64,000 nt of DNA from Pseudomonas sp. UYIF39 (GCF_029963765.1 NZ_JALBYU010000014.1:1-64000), one strand, 5' to 3'. Counted from the stretch's first letter, positions 51,134 through 61,057 are shown. The notes: generated from the letters alone by a model not told the origin. Translations and numbers: made by a program.

Positions 51134-51814
51134 ATGCCTCATATCCTGATTGTCGAAGACGAAGCGGCGATTGCCGACACCCTGATTTTCGCCTTGCAGG
51201 GCGAGGGCTTCACCACCACCTGGGCGAGCCTTGGCGCTGCTGCGCTTGAGTATCAGCGCCAGACCCCGGCAGACCTGATCATTCTCGATATTGGTCTGCC
51301 GGACATCAGCGGCTTCGAGACCTGCAAGCAGTTGCGGCGTTTCAGCGAAGTGCCGGTGATCTTCCTCAGTGCCCGTGATGCTGAAATCGATCGCGTCGTG
51401 GGCCTGGAAATCGGTGCCGACGATTACGTGGTCAAGCCGTTCAGCCCACGGGAAGTGGCGGCGCGGGTCCGGGCGATTCTCAAACGCATGGCGCCGCGAG
51501 CGACCGCCGAAGTGGCATCGGCGCTGTTTCGCATCGACAGCGAACGGGTGCAGATCAGCTACCGCGGTGAGTTTCTAACCCTCACTCGCCATGAGTTCCG
51601 TCTGCTGCAATGCCTGCTGGACCAACCCGAACGCGTCTTCAGCCGCGAGCAATTGCTCGATGCGCTGGGCGTCGCCGCCGATGCCGGTTACGAGCGCAGC
51701 ATCGACAGCCACATCAAAAGCGTGCGCGCCAAATTGCGTCTGGTGAAGGCCGACGCGGAACCGATCCAGACCCATCGCGGCGTCGGTTACAGCTACAGCC
51801 CGGGGCGTAGCTGA
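51134..51814 (+). CDS. creB: Two-component response regulator
   Basis: A 226-residue OmpR-type regulator: receiver domain (about 1-115) with the phosphoacceptor Asp in LIILDIGLPD (about Asp54) and a C-terminal winged helix (about 130-225; YERSIDSHIKSVRAKLRLV). The stop overlaps the creC ATG by 1 nt. In P. aeruginosa CreBC responds to PBP4 inhibition and beta-lactam stress and controls creD. Confidence 0.9.
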   Translation: MPHILIVEDEAAIADTLIFALQGEGFTTTWASLGAAALEYQRQTPADLIILDIGLPDISGFETCKQLRRFSEVPVIFLSARDAEIDRVVGLEIGADDYVVKPFSPREVAARVRAILKRMAPRATAEVASALFRIDSERVQISYRGEFLTLTRHEFRLLQCLLDQPERVFSREQLLDALGVAADAGYERSIDSHIKSVRAKLRLVKADAEPIQTHRGVGYSYSPGRS

Positions 51815-53232
51815 TGCCGCTGGGGATTCGGATTTTTCTGGTTTATGTGCTGTTTATCGGCCTGACCGGTTACTTCGTGCTGAACACCGTGATGGAGGAA
51901 ATCCGTCCCGGCGTGCGCCAGTCCACCGAAGAAACCCTGGTCGACACCGCCAATCTCATGGCCGAAATCCTGCGTGATGACTTCAAGGCCGGCACCCTGA
52001 ATCAGAACCGCTGGCCCGAACTGCTCAAGGCTTATGGTGAGCGGCAACCGAAGGCGAGCATCTGGGGCTTGCAGAAGAATCAGGTCAATCACCGGATCTA
52101 CGTCACCGATGCCAAGGGCGTTGTGGTGCTGGACTCCAGCGGTGTGGCCGTGGGGCAGGATTACTCGCGCTGGAATGACGTTTTACTGACCCTGCGTGGC
52201 GAATACGGCGCTCGTTCCAGCCGTAGCGATCCGGACGATCCTAACTCCTCGGTCATGCATGTCGGCGCGCCGATTCGCGACAACGGCCAGATCATTGGCG
52301 TGGTCACCGTCGCCAAACCCAATAGCTCGTTGCAGCCTTACGTTGATCGCACCGAACGGCGATTGCTTGCCTGGGGGGGCGGGTTGATTGGCCTCGGTCT
52401 GCTGTTTGGCGCGCTGTTGTCGTGGTGGTTGAGCGCGGCGCTGCGGCGGCTGACTGCTTACGCTCAGGCAGTCAGTGAAGGCCGACGGGTCGAGGTTCCG
52501 CACTACCGTGGCGGTGAGCTGGAGCAACTGGCGACGGCGGTGGAGCAGATGCGCACGCAACTTGAAGGCAAAGCCTATGTCGAGCGTTACGTGCACACCT
52601 TGACCCACGAACTGAAAAGCCCACTGGCGGCGATTCGCGGCGCGGCGGAGTTGCTGCAAGGCGAGATGCCGCTGGCCCAGCAGCAGCGTTTTGTCAGCAA
52701 CATCGACAGTGAAAGCGCGCGGATGCAGCAGTTGATCGAACGTCTGTTGAATCTGGCCCAGGTCGAGCAACGCCAAGGACTGGAGGAGCAGGTGGCGGTG
52801 CCGCTGGCGAAGTTGGTCGATGAATTGCTGAACGCTCAGGCGGCGCGCATCGAAGGCAGGCAGTTGCGGGTGGAACAAAGCATTGCAGCGGACCTGGTGC
52901 TGACCGGTGAACCGTTCCTGTTGCGTCAGGCGCTGGGCAATCTGCTGGAGAACGCTTTGGATTTCACCCCGGCTCAGGGCTTGCTGCGATTCAGTGCTGA
53001 GCGCATTGGGGAGCAAATTGAGTTCAGGTTGTTCAACCAGGCTGAGGCGATTCCCGACTATGCGCTGCCGCGACTGAGCGAGCGTTTCTATTCCCTGCCG
53101 CGACCGGACAGTGGGCGCAAGAGCACGGGGTTGGGGCTTAATTTTGTTGAAGAAGTGATCAAGTTGCATGGTGGAGCGGTGAGCATCGGTAATGTCGACG
53201 ACGGCGTACAGGTCATGTTGCACCTGCCTTAG
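51814..53232 (+). CDS. creC: Sensor histidine kinase
   Basis: A 472-residue membrane kinase with an N-terminal helix (about 7-25), periplasmic sensor region, second helix (about 183-207), HAMP, then the phosphohistidine box THELKSPLAAIRGAAELL (about 265-282; His266) and an ATPase domain (NLLENALDF about 380-388; GLGLNFVEEV about 438-447). It pairs with CreB upstream. Confidence 0.9.
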   Translation: MPLGIRIFLVYVLFIGLTGYFVLNTVMEEIRPGVRQSTEETLVDTANLMAEILRDDFKAGTLNQNRWPELLKAYGERQPKASIWGLQKNQVNHRIYVTDAKGVVVLDSSGVAVGQDYSRWNDVLLTLRGEYGARSSRSDPDDPNSSVMHVGAPIRDNGQIIGVVTVAKPNSSLQPYVDRTERRLLAWGGGLIGLGLLFGALLSWWLSAALRRLTAYAQAVSEGRRVEVPHYRGGELEQLATAVEQMRTQLEGKAYVERYVHTLTHELKSPLAAIRGAAELLQGEMPLAQQQRFVSNIDSESARMQQLIERLLNLAQVEQRQGLEEQVAVPLAKLVDELLNAQAARIEGRQLRVEQSIAADLVLTGEPFLLRQALGNLLENALDFTPAQGLLRFSAERIGEQIEFRLFNQAEAIPDYALPRLSERFYSLPRPDSGRKSTGLGLNFVEEVIKLHGGAVSIGNVDDGVQVMLHLP

Positions 53233-53240
53233 CGTCAGTC

Positions 53241-53256
53241 TCCACACACTCTCCAC
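53241..53256 (+). promoter_or_regulatory. cre-tag-like CreB site upstream of creD
   Basis: TCCAC-N6-TCCAC at 53241-53256 has the same spacing as the E. coli cre tag (TTCAC-N6-TTCAC) with a variant core. It lies 65 bp before the creD start. Confidence 0.6.
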
Positions 53257-53320
53257 ATTCCTCCCATAAATTACCCACACACCGATCCCAGACTCTCCCC
53301 ATCCAAACAGGGAGAGTCCC

Positions 53321-54691
53321 ATGAACCGCAGCCTGACCCTAAAACTCGGGGCAATTGCCCTTCTGATTCTGTTGTTGCTGATCCCGCTTCTGATGATTAA
53401 CGGCGTGATCCAGGACCGCCAGCAACTGCGCGATGGTGTCCTCGAAGACATCGCCCGTAGTTCCAGCTTCAGCCAGCAACTGAGCGGGCCGCTGATGGTG
53501 GTGCCGTATCGCAAAGTGGTGCGCAGCTGGAAGCTCAATGAAAAAACCAACCAGCGTTACCAGGAAGTGGGTGAAGAACGCGGCCGTTTGTATTTCCTCC
53601 CGGAGCGCTTCGAGCTCGACTGCAAGGTCCAGACGGAACTGCGTTCTCGGGGCATTTATGAGGCGCGTCTGTTTCATGCGGACAACCGCATCAGCGGGCA
53701 TTTTTCGGTCCCGGCTCAATTGGGTATCAAGGAGGATTTCGCCGATTACCAGTTTGACCAACCGTTTTTGGCGGTCGGGATCAGCGACATTCGCGGCATC
53801 GAAAACGCCCTGAAACTTGAGCTCAATGGCCAGACACTCGACTTCGTTCCCGGCAGTCAGGTGGGTTGGTTGGGGGAAGGCGTGCATGTCACCCTGCCGG
53901 CGCTCAACGCGAAGCAAGCCACGGAACTGGCCTTCGGTTTTGACCTGCGTTTGCAAGGCACTGGTCAGTTACAGATCCTCCCGGTAGGCAAGACCAGCAA
54001 GGTTTCGCTGGCCGCCAATTGGCCGCATCCGAGTTTCATCGGCAACTACCTGCCGGCCCAGCGTGAAGTCAGCGATCAGGGTTTCACCGCCAACTGGCAG
54101 ACCTCGTTTTTCTCCACCAATTTGCAAGAGGCCTTGAGCAGCTGCGTATCCGGCGACGGTTGCGAAGCCTACACCGGCCGCAGTTTCGGGGTGAGCTTCA
54201 TCGATCCGGTGGATCAGTACCTGAAGAGTGATCGGGCGATCAAATATGCGTTGCTGTTTATCGTCCTGACCTTCGCCGGGTTCTTCCTCTTCGAAGTGCT
54301 GAAAAGCCTGGCGGTACACCCGGTGCAGTACGCGCTGGTGGGCGTGGCCCTGGCGTTTTTCTACCTGCTGTTGCTGTCGCTGTCCGAGCACATCGGCTTT
54401 GCCCTGGCGTACCTGCTGTCGGCGGGCGGCTGTGTGTTGTTGATCGGTTTTTATGTCTGCCATGTGCTGCGCAGTGTGCGTCACGGCTTGAGTTTTTCGG
54501 CAGGATTGGCGGCGTTGTATGGCTTGCTCTATGGCTTGCTGAGTGCCGAGGATTACGCGTTGTTGATGGGTTCGCTGCTGTTGTTCGGGTTGTTGGGCGT
54601 GTTTATGGTGCTGACCCGCAAGCTGGACTGGTATGGGGTAGGGCAGAAGTCGGCCAAGCCGCTGGCGTTTGATATCGGGGCTGTGGAATGA
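53321..54691 (+). CDS. creD: Inner-membrane protein CreD
   Basis: A 456-residue inner-membrane protein with one N-terminal helix (about 7-28), a large periplasmic domain (about 30-305) and about six C-terminal helices (from about 307). It is the CreBC target whose over-expression alters envelope stress and beta-lactam tolerance. The start at 53321 (MNRSLTLKLGAIALLI) follows GGGAGAG. Biochemical function unknown. Confidence 0.9.
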   Translation: MNRSLTLKLGAIALLILLLLIPLLMINGVIQDRQQLRDGVLEDIARSSSFSQQLSGPLMVVPYRKVVRSWKLNEKTNQRYQEVGEERGRLYFLPERFELDCKVQTELRSRGIYEARLFHADNRISGHFSVPAQLGIKEDFADYQFDQPFLAVGISDIRGIENALKLELNGQTLDFVPGSQVGWLGEGVHVTLPALNAKQATELAFGFDLRLQGTGQLQILPVGKTSKVSLAANWPHPSFIGNYLPAQREVSDQGFTANWQTSFFSTNLQEALSSCVSGDGCEAYTGRSFGVSFIDPVDQYLKSDRAIKYALLFIVLTFAGFFLFEVLKSLAVHPVQYALVGVALAFFYLLLLSLSEHIGFALAYLLSAGGCVLLIGFYVCHVLRSVRHGLSFSAGLAALYGLLYGLLSAEDYALLMGSLLLFGLLGVFMVLTRKLDWYGVGQKSAKPLAFDIGAVE

Positions 54692-54782
54692 GCCGGTGGT
54701 TGGGGTTGCGCGAGGATCAGCGAGAAGGGAAAGAGTTGGCGACGCGGATTGCGGTGATGTTTCCAGTGGATCCGCTGTGGTG

Positions 54783-54906
54783 CCATCGTCGGAACGCCGC
54801 CCGGAGCAAGCTCGCTCCCACAAGGGATCTGCAGTGGACACAAAATTCGTGCACACAACCGATCAACTGTGGGAGCGGGCTTGCTCCGGGCGGCGTTCCG
54901 ACGATG
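54783..54906. repeat. REPIN, extended arm type
   Basis: CCATCGTCGGAACGCCGCCC plus GGAGCAAGCTCGCTCCCACA, mirrored about 50 bp on. It shares the long arm with 13656-13751. It lies between creD and the convergent GST. Confidence 0.88.
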
Positions 54907-54929
54907 AGGCCCGGACAACCAGTGAAAAT

Positions 54930-55559
54930 CTAAACCTTCGGCATAGTCGCCACCATCGACGGCCGCTGACTCACCTCAAAATACCAGGACGCCAGCTTCG
55001 GATTCACCGTGCGCCATTCCAGATCCGGATGGCGCAAATCCAGGTAACCCAACGCACAGGCAACACTGATCGCCGCCACATCGAAATGGCTGGTCAGCTC
55101 GGCAATCGCGTCCGCTTCCAGCAATGCCAGGCCGCGACGAATTTTGTCGCGCTGGCCATCGAGCCATTCGTCCCAGTGTTTTTCCGGGGCACGCAGGGCG
55201 ACTTCGTAACGAATCAGCACCGCAGCGTCCATGATCCCGTCAGCCAGGGAGGCCAGGGTCAGGCGACGCCAGCGGGCCGAGCCGTCGCGCGGTATCAGCG
55301 GGTTGCCGACGTGCTGATGGTCGAGGTAATCGAGGATCACCCGGCTGTCATGGATGACATTGCCATCGGCCAGGCGCAAGGCCGGAATTTTACCCAGCGG
55401 ATTGTCTTCGTTGAGTATCAGGTCCGGGCTGACCGGTGTGAGCACGCAGTCTTGCAGCGCCACGCGGTCCTGTTGACCGGTTTCGTGCAGCAGCACCATG
55501 ACTTTGCGAACGAAGGGCGACAGCGGGTTGTGGAACAGGGTCATGCTGGGGGCGGACAT
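54930..55559 (-). CDS. Glutathione S-transferase family protein
   Basis: A 209-residue GST: N-terminal thioredoxin-like domain (SMTLFHNPLSPFVRKVMVLL, about 5-24; NPLGKIPALRLADGNVIHDS about 53-72) and C-terminal helical domain (from about 90). The start at 55559 (MSAPSMTLF) is supported by an ATG just before the first strand; another ATG at 55544 gives 204 residues. Substrate unknown. Confidence 0.88.
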   Translation of the reverse strand: MSAPSMTLFHNPLSPFVRKVMVLLHETGQQDRVALQDCVLTPVSPDLILNEDNPLGKIPALRLADGNVIHDSRVILDYLDHQHVGNPLIPRDGSARWRRLTLASLADGIMDAAVLIRYEVALRAPEKHWDEWLDGQRDKIRRGLALLEADAIAELTSHFDVAAISVACALGYLDLRHPDLEWRTVNPKLASWYFEVSQRPSMVATMPKV

Positions 55560-55645
55560 GGCAGCGTCTCGGTATGGGGCAGTGCCGGGCAGCATAGCGC
55601 GTTGATCCGGGAGCTCAAGATCGAAGTAAATGCCTAACCCCTGTT

Positions 55646-55825
55646 TTAGCGGCCTTGCAGCAGGCCGCGCAGGGCGAGGATTGCGGGAACGCCCAGGCCC
55701 AACCAGCTCAATGCGTCCCACACGCCATCCCCCAGCAACGCGGCAAACAAACCCGCCGCGCTGAGCAGGGCGATGACTGTAGGGGTGGAGAAGACCTTCC
55801 AGAAATTCGACTGCCGCGGCCTCAT
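55646..55825 (-). CDS. Small membrane protein of the iron-uptake set
   Basis: A 59-residue protein with two hydrophobic segments (VIALLSAAGLFAALLGDGVW about 16-35; LGLGVPAILALRGLL about 42-56). Its ATG overlaps the PepSY gene stop by 4 nt, so it is translated with it. No family recognised. Confidence 0.72.
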   Translation of the reverse strand: MRPRQSNFWKVFSTPTVIALLSAAGLFAALLGDGVWDALSWLGLGVPAILALRGLLQGR

Positions 55826-56952
55826 GCTGGACTCTCCGCGTTCTCGAACACCGGTTTCGCCGCCTTGCGCCGCACCACCCACAGGTAAACCCCGCTACCG
55901 AGGACGATGATGGTCAGCCCATCCAGGGTCGCCCAGAGGATCTTCATCGGCAGGCCGCCGTAATCACCGAAGTGCAACGGTTGTGACATGCCCATGGCGT
56001 CCATGTACCACGGGCGCTCGGCCACGGCGGTGACTTGCAGGGTACTGGCGTCGATCAGCACCGGTGTCAGCAGGTGCGAGGTCAGGTGAGTGCTGCCTTT
56101 CATGAACACTGCGTAATGGTGTTCGCTGGAGAAGCGTGTGCCGGGGAAGGCGATGAAGTCCGGCTGCATGCCGGGTGCGACTTCCTTGGCGATGTCGAGT
56201 AAGTCGCTCGCGGGCGCCAGTTGTGTCAGTGGCGGCACGTCGCGGTACGGCGCGACCATCACGCTCAGGCTATCGTTGCGCCACGCGGCGATCAGCAGGT
56301 CGGCGCAGGCGCTGATGACGCCGGTGACGCCGACCACCAAGGCCCAGGTCAAAGTCACCACGCCGATCAAATTGTGCAGATCGAGCCAGCGCAGGCGGGT
56401 GGATTTATCCTGACGCACGGTGGCGAATTTCAAACGGCGCATGAACGGCAGGTACAGCACCGTCCCGGAGACAATCGCCACCACGAACAGAATGCCCATG
56501 AACGCCAGCAGCAACTTGCCCGGCAGGCCGGCGAACATGTCCACGTGCAGGCGCAACATGATCATCATGAAGCCGCCATTGGCCGACGGCATCTCCAGCG
56601 CTTCGCCGGTGCGGGCGTCGAGCATGAAGGTGTGAGACGAATTCGGTTCAGTGCCGGCGGTGGCCGCCATGATCGCAATCGCGGCATTGGGCTCTTCTTC
56701 GTCAAAGCCGAAATACTGCATGACCTCGCCGGGACGATGCTTTTCAGCCGCCTGCACCAACTGCTGCAAATTCAGCAGCGGGGTGTCCGCCGGCATTGCC
56801 TTCAATTCAGCGGCATCGCCCAGCAAGTGGTCGATCTCGTGGTGAAAGATCAATGGCAGGCCGGTCAGCGCGAGCATCAGCAGGAACACGGTGCAGATCA
56901 GGCTGGTCCAGGTGTGGACGCAGGACCAGCGGCGAATTGTTTTGCTTTTCAT
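55822..56952 (-). CDS. PepSY-associated transmembrane protein
   Basis: A 376-residue inner-membrane protein with four helices (about 12-33, 140-165, 190-220, 335-360), matching the PepSY-TM (DUF3526-like/PiuB) type that partners siderophore receptors; several members reduce or release siderophore iron. Conserved histidines are present in helices (FHHEIDHLL about 36-44; LRLHVDMFAGLPG about 133-145; DLHNLIGV about 189-196). The start at 56952 (MKSKTIRRWSCVHTW) is the family N terminus. It follows the TonB receptor. Confidence 0.86.
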   Translation of the reverse strand: MKSKTIRRWSCVHTWTSLICTVFLLMLALTGLPLIFHHEIDHLLGDAAELKAMPADTPLLNLQQLVQAAEKHRPGEVMQYFGFDEEEPNAAIAIMAATAGTEPNSSHTFMLDARTGEALEMPSANGGFMMIMLRLHVDMFAGLPGKLLLAFMGILFVVAIVSGTVLYLPFMRRLKFATVRQDKSTRLRWLDLHNLIGVVTLTWALVVGVTGVISACADLLIAAWRNDSLSVMVAPYRDVPPLTQLAPASDLLDIAKEVAPGMQPDFIAFPGTRFSSEHHYAVFMKGSTHLTSHLLTPVLIDASTLQVTAVAERPWYMDAMGMSQPLHFGDYGGLPMKILWATLDGLTIIVLGSGVYLWVVRRKAAKPVFENAESPA

Positions 56953-57024
56953 TTCATGGCCTTCAGAAATACCAGAGCCGTCCATGTCGGACGGCTCGGG
57001 ACTTGGGCGTGTCAGGTCAGGCCA

Positions 57025-59454
57025 TTACCACGTGTAAGTGGCACTGGCGACGACGCTGCGTTGATCGCCGTAGTAGCAGTAGAAACTGTCGCACGTGGAG
57101 ATGTAGTCCTTGTCGAACAGGTTGGTGGCGTTCAGTGCAAGGGAGGCGCCTTTGAGGCTGTTGTCCAGACGGCCCAGGTCGTAATGAACCGCGGCGTCGA
57201 ACACGGTGTAGGCGTCAGCCTTGCCGAGCGAGGTATTGCCTTGGTCGCCGTAGGTGTTGCCGGTGTAGCGAGCGCCGGCGCCGATGCCGAAACCGTCCAA
57301 CACGCCGTTGTGCCAGGTGTAATCGGCCCACAGCGAAGCCTGCTGGTTAGGCATCAGTTGCAGGCGATTGCCTTTGAAATCGCCTTTCTGCACGTCGGAT
57401 TTGGCCAGGGTGTAAGCGGCGATGACTTTGAGGTTCTCGGTGACGTCGGAGACGGCTTCCAGTTCCAGACCTTTGACTTTCACTTCACCGGTCTGGTTGG
57501 TGATCGAAACGTTGTTCGCGTTGGTCGTGGTGACGGAGACGTTTTTCTGGGTCAGGTCGTAGACCGCAGCGGTCAGCAGGGTGCTACTGCCAGGCGGTTG
57601 GTACTTGATGCCCAGTTCCCACTGTTCGCCTTCAGTCGGTTTGAACGAATCGGTCGGCGATGCCGTGGCGTTGCTGGTCGGCTGGAACGACTCGGCGTAG
57701 GACAGATAAGGCACGAAGCCCGAGTCGAACACGTAGCTGATCGCCGCGTTGCCGCTGAAGTTCTTGTCGCGCTCGGTGTTGGTGGCATCGCCCTTGTTGA
57801 AGAACCTGGTGCCGGTGTGGACCCAGTCTTCACGACCACCCAACGTCAGACGCCATTGGTCGAGGGCCATCTGGTCCTGGACATACAGTCCGGTCTGGTA
57901 AGTCTTCTGGTCGTAGTCATAAAACGCCGCCGAACGCGGCGGACGAACGATGGGCTGGCCATAGATCGGGTTGTTGACGTTGGTGGTCAGACCGTCACCG
58001 AAGATCGAGGTGTAGTGGGTGTTGGTGCGCTGGTGATCGAGGCCGATCAGCAGGGTGTGGTGGATGTCGCCGGTGGCGAAGTCGCCCTGGAAGTTGTTGT
58101 CCACGGCGAACTGGCTGATGTCCTCGTCGACACTGGTACTCGAGCGGCCAACGTTGCCTTCGGCATCGACCTGGGTGAACGGGTAGGCGCCGGGGGTGAG
58201 GGCCTGGAAGGACAGGTCCGATTTGGTGTAGCGCAGGTTCTGCTTGAACTGCCAGACATCATTCAAGCGATGTTCAAAGGCGTAGCCCAGCGCGTAGTAG
58301 GTGCGGTCGTAGAATTCCCAGTCAGGGTCGCCGAGGTTTTTGTGATGGGAAATCTTGCCGAGCGGCGAATGAATCCTGGTGCCTTGCACCGGCAGGAACT
58401 GGCTGGTGATGCCGGTATCGTCGCGGGTGAATTGCGTCAGCAGGGTGAACCGGGTGTCTTCGTCGAGGTTCCAGGTCAGGCCCGGCGCGATGTTGTAGCG
58501 CTTGTTGTCGACGTGGTCGATCTGCGTGCCGCTGTCGCGTACCACACCGCTCAAACCGTAGAGGAACTGGCCTTCGTCGTCGATCTTGCCGGTGCTGGCG
58601 AAGTTGATCTGGCGATGGTTGTCACTGCCGTATTGCACTTGGATTTCATTGTTCGACTCGGCGCTGGGGCGACGGCTGACCATGTCCAGCAAGCCGCCTG
58701 GCGGGGTCTGGCCGTAAACCGACGAGGCCGGGCCGCGCAGCAGGGCGAGGCGATCGAGGTTCCAGGTTTCCTGTTTCGGGTTGGCGTACACGCCTTTTGG
58801 CAGGGGCAGGCCATCGAGGAATTGCGTTGGTTCGAAACCCCGTACGCGCAACCAGTCGGCACGGGTGTCGCTGCCGTAACTGCTGGCGACGATGCCGGGC
58901 ATGTAGCGCACGGCGTCATCGAGGCTATGCACATTGCGGTCGTCCATTTGCTCGCGGGTGGCGATCGAAATCGAGCGCGGTACTTCGACCAGCGCGGTAT
59001 CGGTCTTGGTGCCGGCGGCGGTGCGGGTCGCCAGGTAACCTTGTACCGGTCCCCAGGCACTTTCGGTGTTTTCCACACCAATGACGGCGGTTTCCGGCAG
59101 GGCCATCACGCCTTCAGGCACGGCCACCAGGCTATAAGTGCCAGCGTTGCTCTGTTCCAGTTGCAGACCGGTGCCGCGCAAGGCTTCGCGCAGGGCGCCG
59201 GCTGCGTCGAACTGGCCTTTGACCGGGGCCGAGGTCTTGCCCGCTGCCAGTGAAGGATTCAACGACAGCGCCAGGCCGGCCTGGCTGGCGATCTGGTTCA
59301 GGATGCTGGTCAAGGGCGCGGCCGGCAGGTTGTAGGCGCGAACGCTGGACGCCTGTTCAGCGGCGATCAGTTGACCGCTGGCCAGTGGGGCGCAAAGGGC
59401 AATGGCAATCGCCAGCAAACTGGGGCGCAACAAGGTGTCTAGCGAACGGGACAT
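57025..59454 (-). CDS. TonB-dependent siderophore receptor with signalling domain
   Basis: An 809-residue outer-membrane receptor. Signal peptide (about 1-32), N-terminal STN signalling domain (about 40-110), plug (about 140-270; LRVRGFEPTQFLDG, GPASSVYGQTPPGGLLDMVS) and a beta barrel ending in the aromatic residue of ASATYTW. The STN domain lets the ferric-siderophore-bound receptor signal through the FecR-type protein to the ECF sigma factor encoded upstream. The closest named kind is the hydroxamate (ferrioxamine/ferrichrome-type) group; ligand not determinable here. Confidence 0.92.
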   Translation of the reverse strand: MSRSLDTLLRPSLLAIAIALCAPLASGQLIAAEQASSVRAYNLPAAPLTSILNQIASQAGLALSLNPSLAAGKTSAPVKGQFDAAGALREALRGTGLQLEQSNAGTYSLVAVPEGVMALPETAVIGVENTESAWGPVQGYLATRTAAGTKTDTALVEVPRSISIATREQMDDRNVHSLDDAVRYMPGIVASSYGSDTRADWLRVRGFEPTQFLDGLPLPKGVYANPKQETWNLDRLALLRGPASSVYGQTPPGGLLDMVSRRPSAESNNEIQVQYGSDNHRQINFASTGKIDDEGQFLYGLSGVVRDSGTQIDHVDNKRYNIAPGLTWNLDEDTRFTLLTQFTRDDTGITSQFLPVQGTRIHSPLGKISHHKNLGDPDWEFYDRTYYALGYAFEHRLNDVWQFKQNLRYTKSDLSFQALTPGAYPFTQVDAEGNVGRSSTSVDEDISQFAVDNNFQGDFATGDIHHTLLIGLDHQRTNTHYTSIFGDGLTTNVNNPIYGQPIVRPPRSAAFYDYDQKTYQTGLYVQDQMALDQWRLTLGGREDWVHTGTRFFNKGDATNTERDKNFSGNAAISYVFDSGFVPYLSYAESFQPTSNATASPTDSFKPTEGEQWELGIKYQPPGSSTLLTAAVYDLTQKNVSVTTTNANNVSITNQTGEVKVKGLELEAVSDVTENLKVIAAYTLAKSDVQKGDFKGNRLQLMPNQQASLWADYTWHNGVLDGFGIGAGARYTGNTYGDQGNTSLGKADAYTVFDAAVHYDLGRLDNSLKGASLALNATNLFDKDYISTCDSFYCYYGDQRSVVASATYTW

Positions 59455-59570
59455 ACAGCGGCTCCTGAATGGAAATATTTCTCAATTGCCTAGGTGCCGA
59501 ACGAGAATTCAAAAGTGATAGGGCTGATTGGAAATAATTTCGATTCAGTAAGTGATCGTTTGTGGCGCGA

Positions 59571-60542
59571 TCACTTGATCTCATTCTTCGCCGCTACCGT
59601 CACCCACCACGGCGTGTGCTGTTCGATTTGCACCGGCAGGGTTGGCAGCAGGGCGCTCAGGGCCAGATCGGTGTCGTGCAGGGGGAAGCTGCCGGTGATT
59701 CGCAGGTTGGCGATTTCTGGCGCAACGCCAAGATACCCGCGTCGATACCGACCGAGTTCATGGACCAGGTCTTCCAGCCGTGTGTTGTCCACCACCAGCA
59801 TGCCGCGGGTCCAGGCATCGGCGCCGAGGTTGAGCGCGACGATCGGCCCCAGGCCATTGCTGCGCATCAGGACTTGCTGGCCTTCACGCAGAATCTGCTC
59901 TTCAGGACTCGACTCGGGGTGGGCCGCCACCGCCGATTTCAGCACGCTCAGGCGCGTACCTTCTTCTTCGCGCTTGACCAGGAACCTTGTCCCCAACGCG
60001 CGCAGGCTGCCTTCGCGGGTTTCGACGATAAACGGCCGGGCGTCGCCATGGCCGGTTTCGACGAGTATTTCCCCTTCCTGGAGGATGATCCGCCGTTGTT
60101 TTTCATCGAAACGCACATCCACGGCACTGTGGGTGTTGAGGTTGATCAGCGTGCCGTCGGTCAGGCGCAGGGTGCGTTGCTCACCGGTGGCGGTGCGTTG
60201 GTCGGCCAGCCAATAGTCGATCGGCAGATAACGATCACCGGCGAACAACGCCAGCCCGATCACCGCAACGATACTGGCCACGCCGCTGCCGAGTTTGCGC
60301 ACGCGCCGGCGAATGCTTTCGCGCGATTGCAGTAACGCGGTGCGGGCCGGGCCGTTGGCAACGCTGAAGCGCTGGTCGAGCATGCCCAGTTGGCGCCAGG
60401 CCCGCGCATGTTCTTCGTGGGCGGCGTGCCATTTGGCGAACTCTTCACGATCCACCGGGTTGCCGGAGTCCAGGGACAACTGCCAGGCAATCGCGGCATC
60501 CAGCACCTGCGCCGAGACGGGTTTGGAGCTGACCGGACTCAT
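59571..60542 (-). CDS. FecR-family anti-sigma/sigma regulator
   Basis: A 323-residue inner-membrane regulator: N-terminal cytoplasmic DUF4880 segment (about 1-75; WQLSLDSGNPVDREEFAKWH), one membrane helix (about 86-104, SGVASIVAVIGLALFAGD), and a periplasmic FecR domain (about 120-320). It transmits the receptor's STN signal. The ATG overlaps the sigma gene stop by 4 nt, so they are co-translated. Confidence 0.92.
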   Translation of the reverse strand: MSPVSSKPVSAQVLDAAIAWQLSLDSGNPVDREEFAKWHAAHEEHARAWRQLGMLDQRFSVANGPARTALLQSRESIRRRVRKLGSGVASIVAVIGLALFAGDRYLPIDYWLADQRTATGEQRTLRLTDGTLINLNTHSAVDVRFDEKQRRIILQEGEILVETGHGDARPFIVETREGSLRALGTRFLVKREEEGTRLSVLKSAVAAHPESSPEEQILREGQQVLMRSNGLGPIVALNLGADAWTRGMLVVDNTRLEDLVHELGRYRRGYLGVAPEIANLRITGSFPLHDTDLALSALLPTLPVQIEQHTPWWVTVAAKNEIK

Positions 60543-61057
60543 ACCGGCTCACCGTACAACGCGATGTAGCACTGACGAATGCCTTGGGCCAGATACTGAC
60601 GCACCCGCGGTACTGACACACCCAGGCGCTCGGCGATTTCGGCGTGGCCGAGGCCGTCGAGACGGTTATAGAGAAACGCTGCCCGGGCCTTGCTTGAGAG
60701 CTGGCCGAGCAGGCGGTCGATGGCTTTGAGGTCTTCGAGGATCAGTTGCTGTTCCTCCACCGACGGTTGTTCACCTGCGGGGATCAGCATCAGTTCAGTG
60801 AGGTAGGCCTGTTCCAGCGCGGCGCGGCGGAAATAGTCGAACAGCAGCCCCTTGGCAATCGCCACCAGAAACGCGCGCGGTTCGCGCGGCTCCTTGAGTT
60901 CTTCACGACCCAGCAAACGCACGAAAGTGTCCTGGCTCAGGTCTTCGGCCCGTTGCGGACAGGCCACATTGCGTCGCAGCCAGGCCAATAGCCAACCGCG
61001 ATGGTCGCGATACAACGCACCAACGAGCTCACTTTGAGGGCTTTGGACTGACGACAC
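60539..61057 (-). CDS. FecI-family ECF sigma factor
   Basis: A 172-residue sigma-70 family protein with region 2 (ALYRDHRGWLLAWLRRNVAC about 14-33; AEDLSQDTFVRLLG about 37-50) and region 4 (YNRLDGLGHAEIAERLGVSV about 129-148). The start is GTG at 61057 (MSSVQSPQSEL). It heads sigma-fecR-receptor-PepSY on the minus strand, an iron-starvation cell-surface signalling system. Confidence 0.92.
   Translation of the reverse strand: MSSVQSPQSELVGALYRDHRGWLLAWLRRNVACPQRAEDLSQDTFVRLLGREELKEPREPRAFLVAIAKGLLFDYFRRAALEQAYLTELMLIPAGEQPSVEEQQLILEDLKAIDRLLGQLSSKARAAFLYNRLDGLGHAEIAERLGVSVPRVRQYLAQGIRQCYIALYGEPV

Noticed and set aside
56221..59253. 1010-codon open frame opposite the PepSY and receptor genes
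   Set aside because: Antisense shadow of two well-recognised proteins.
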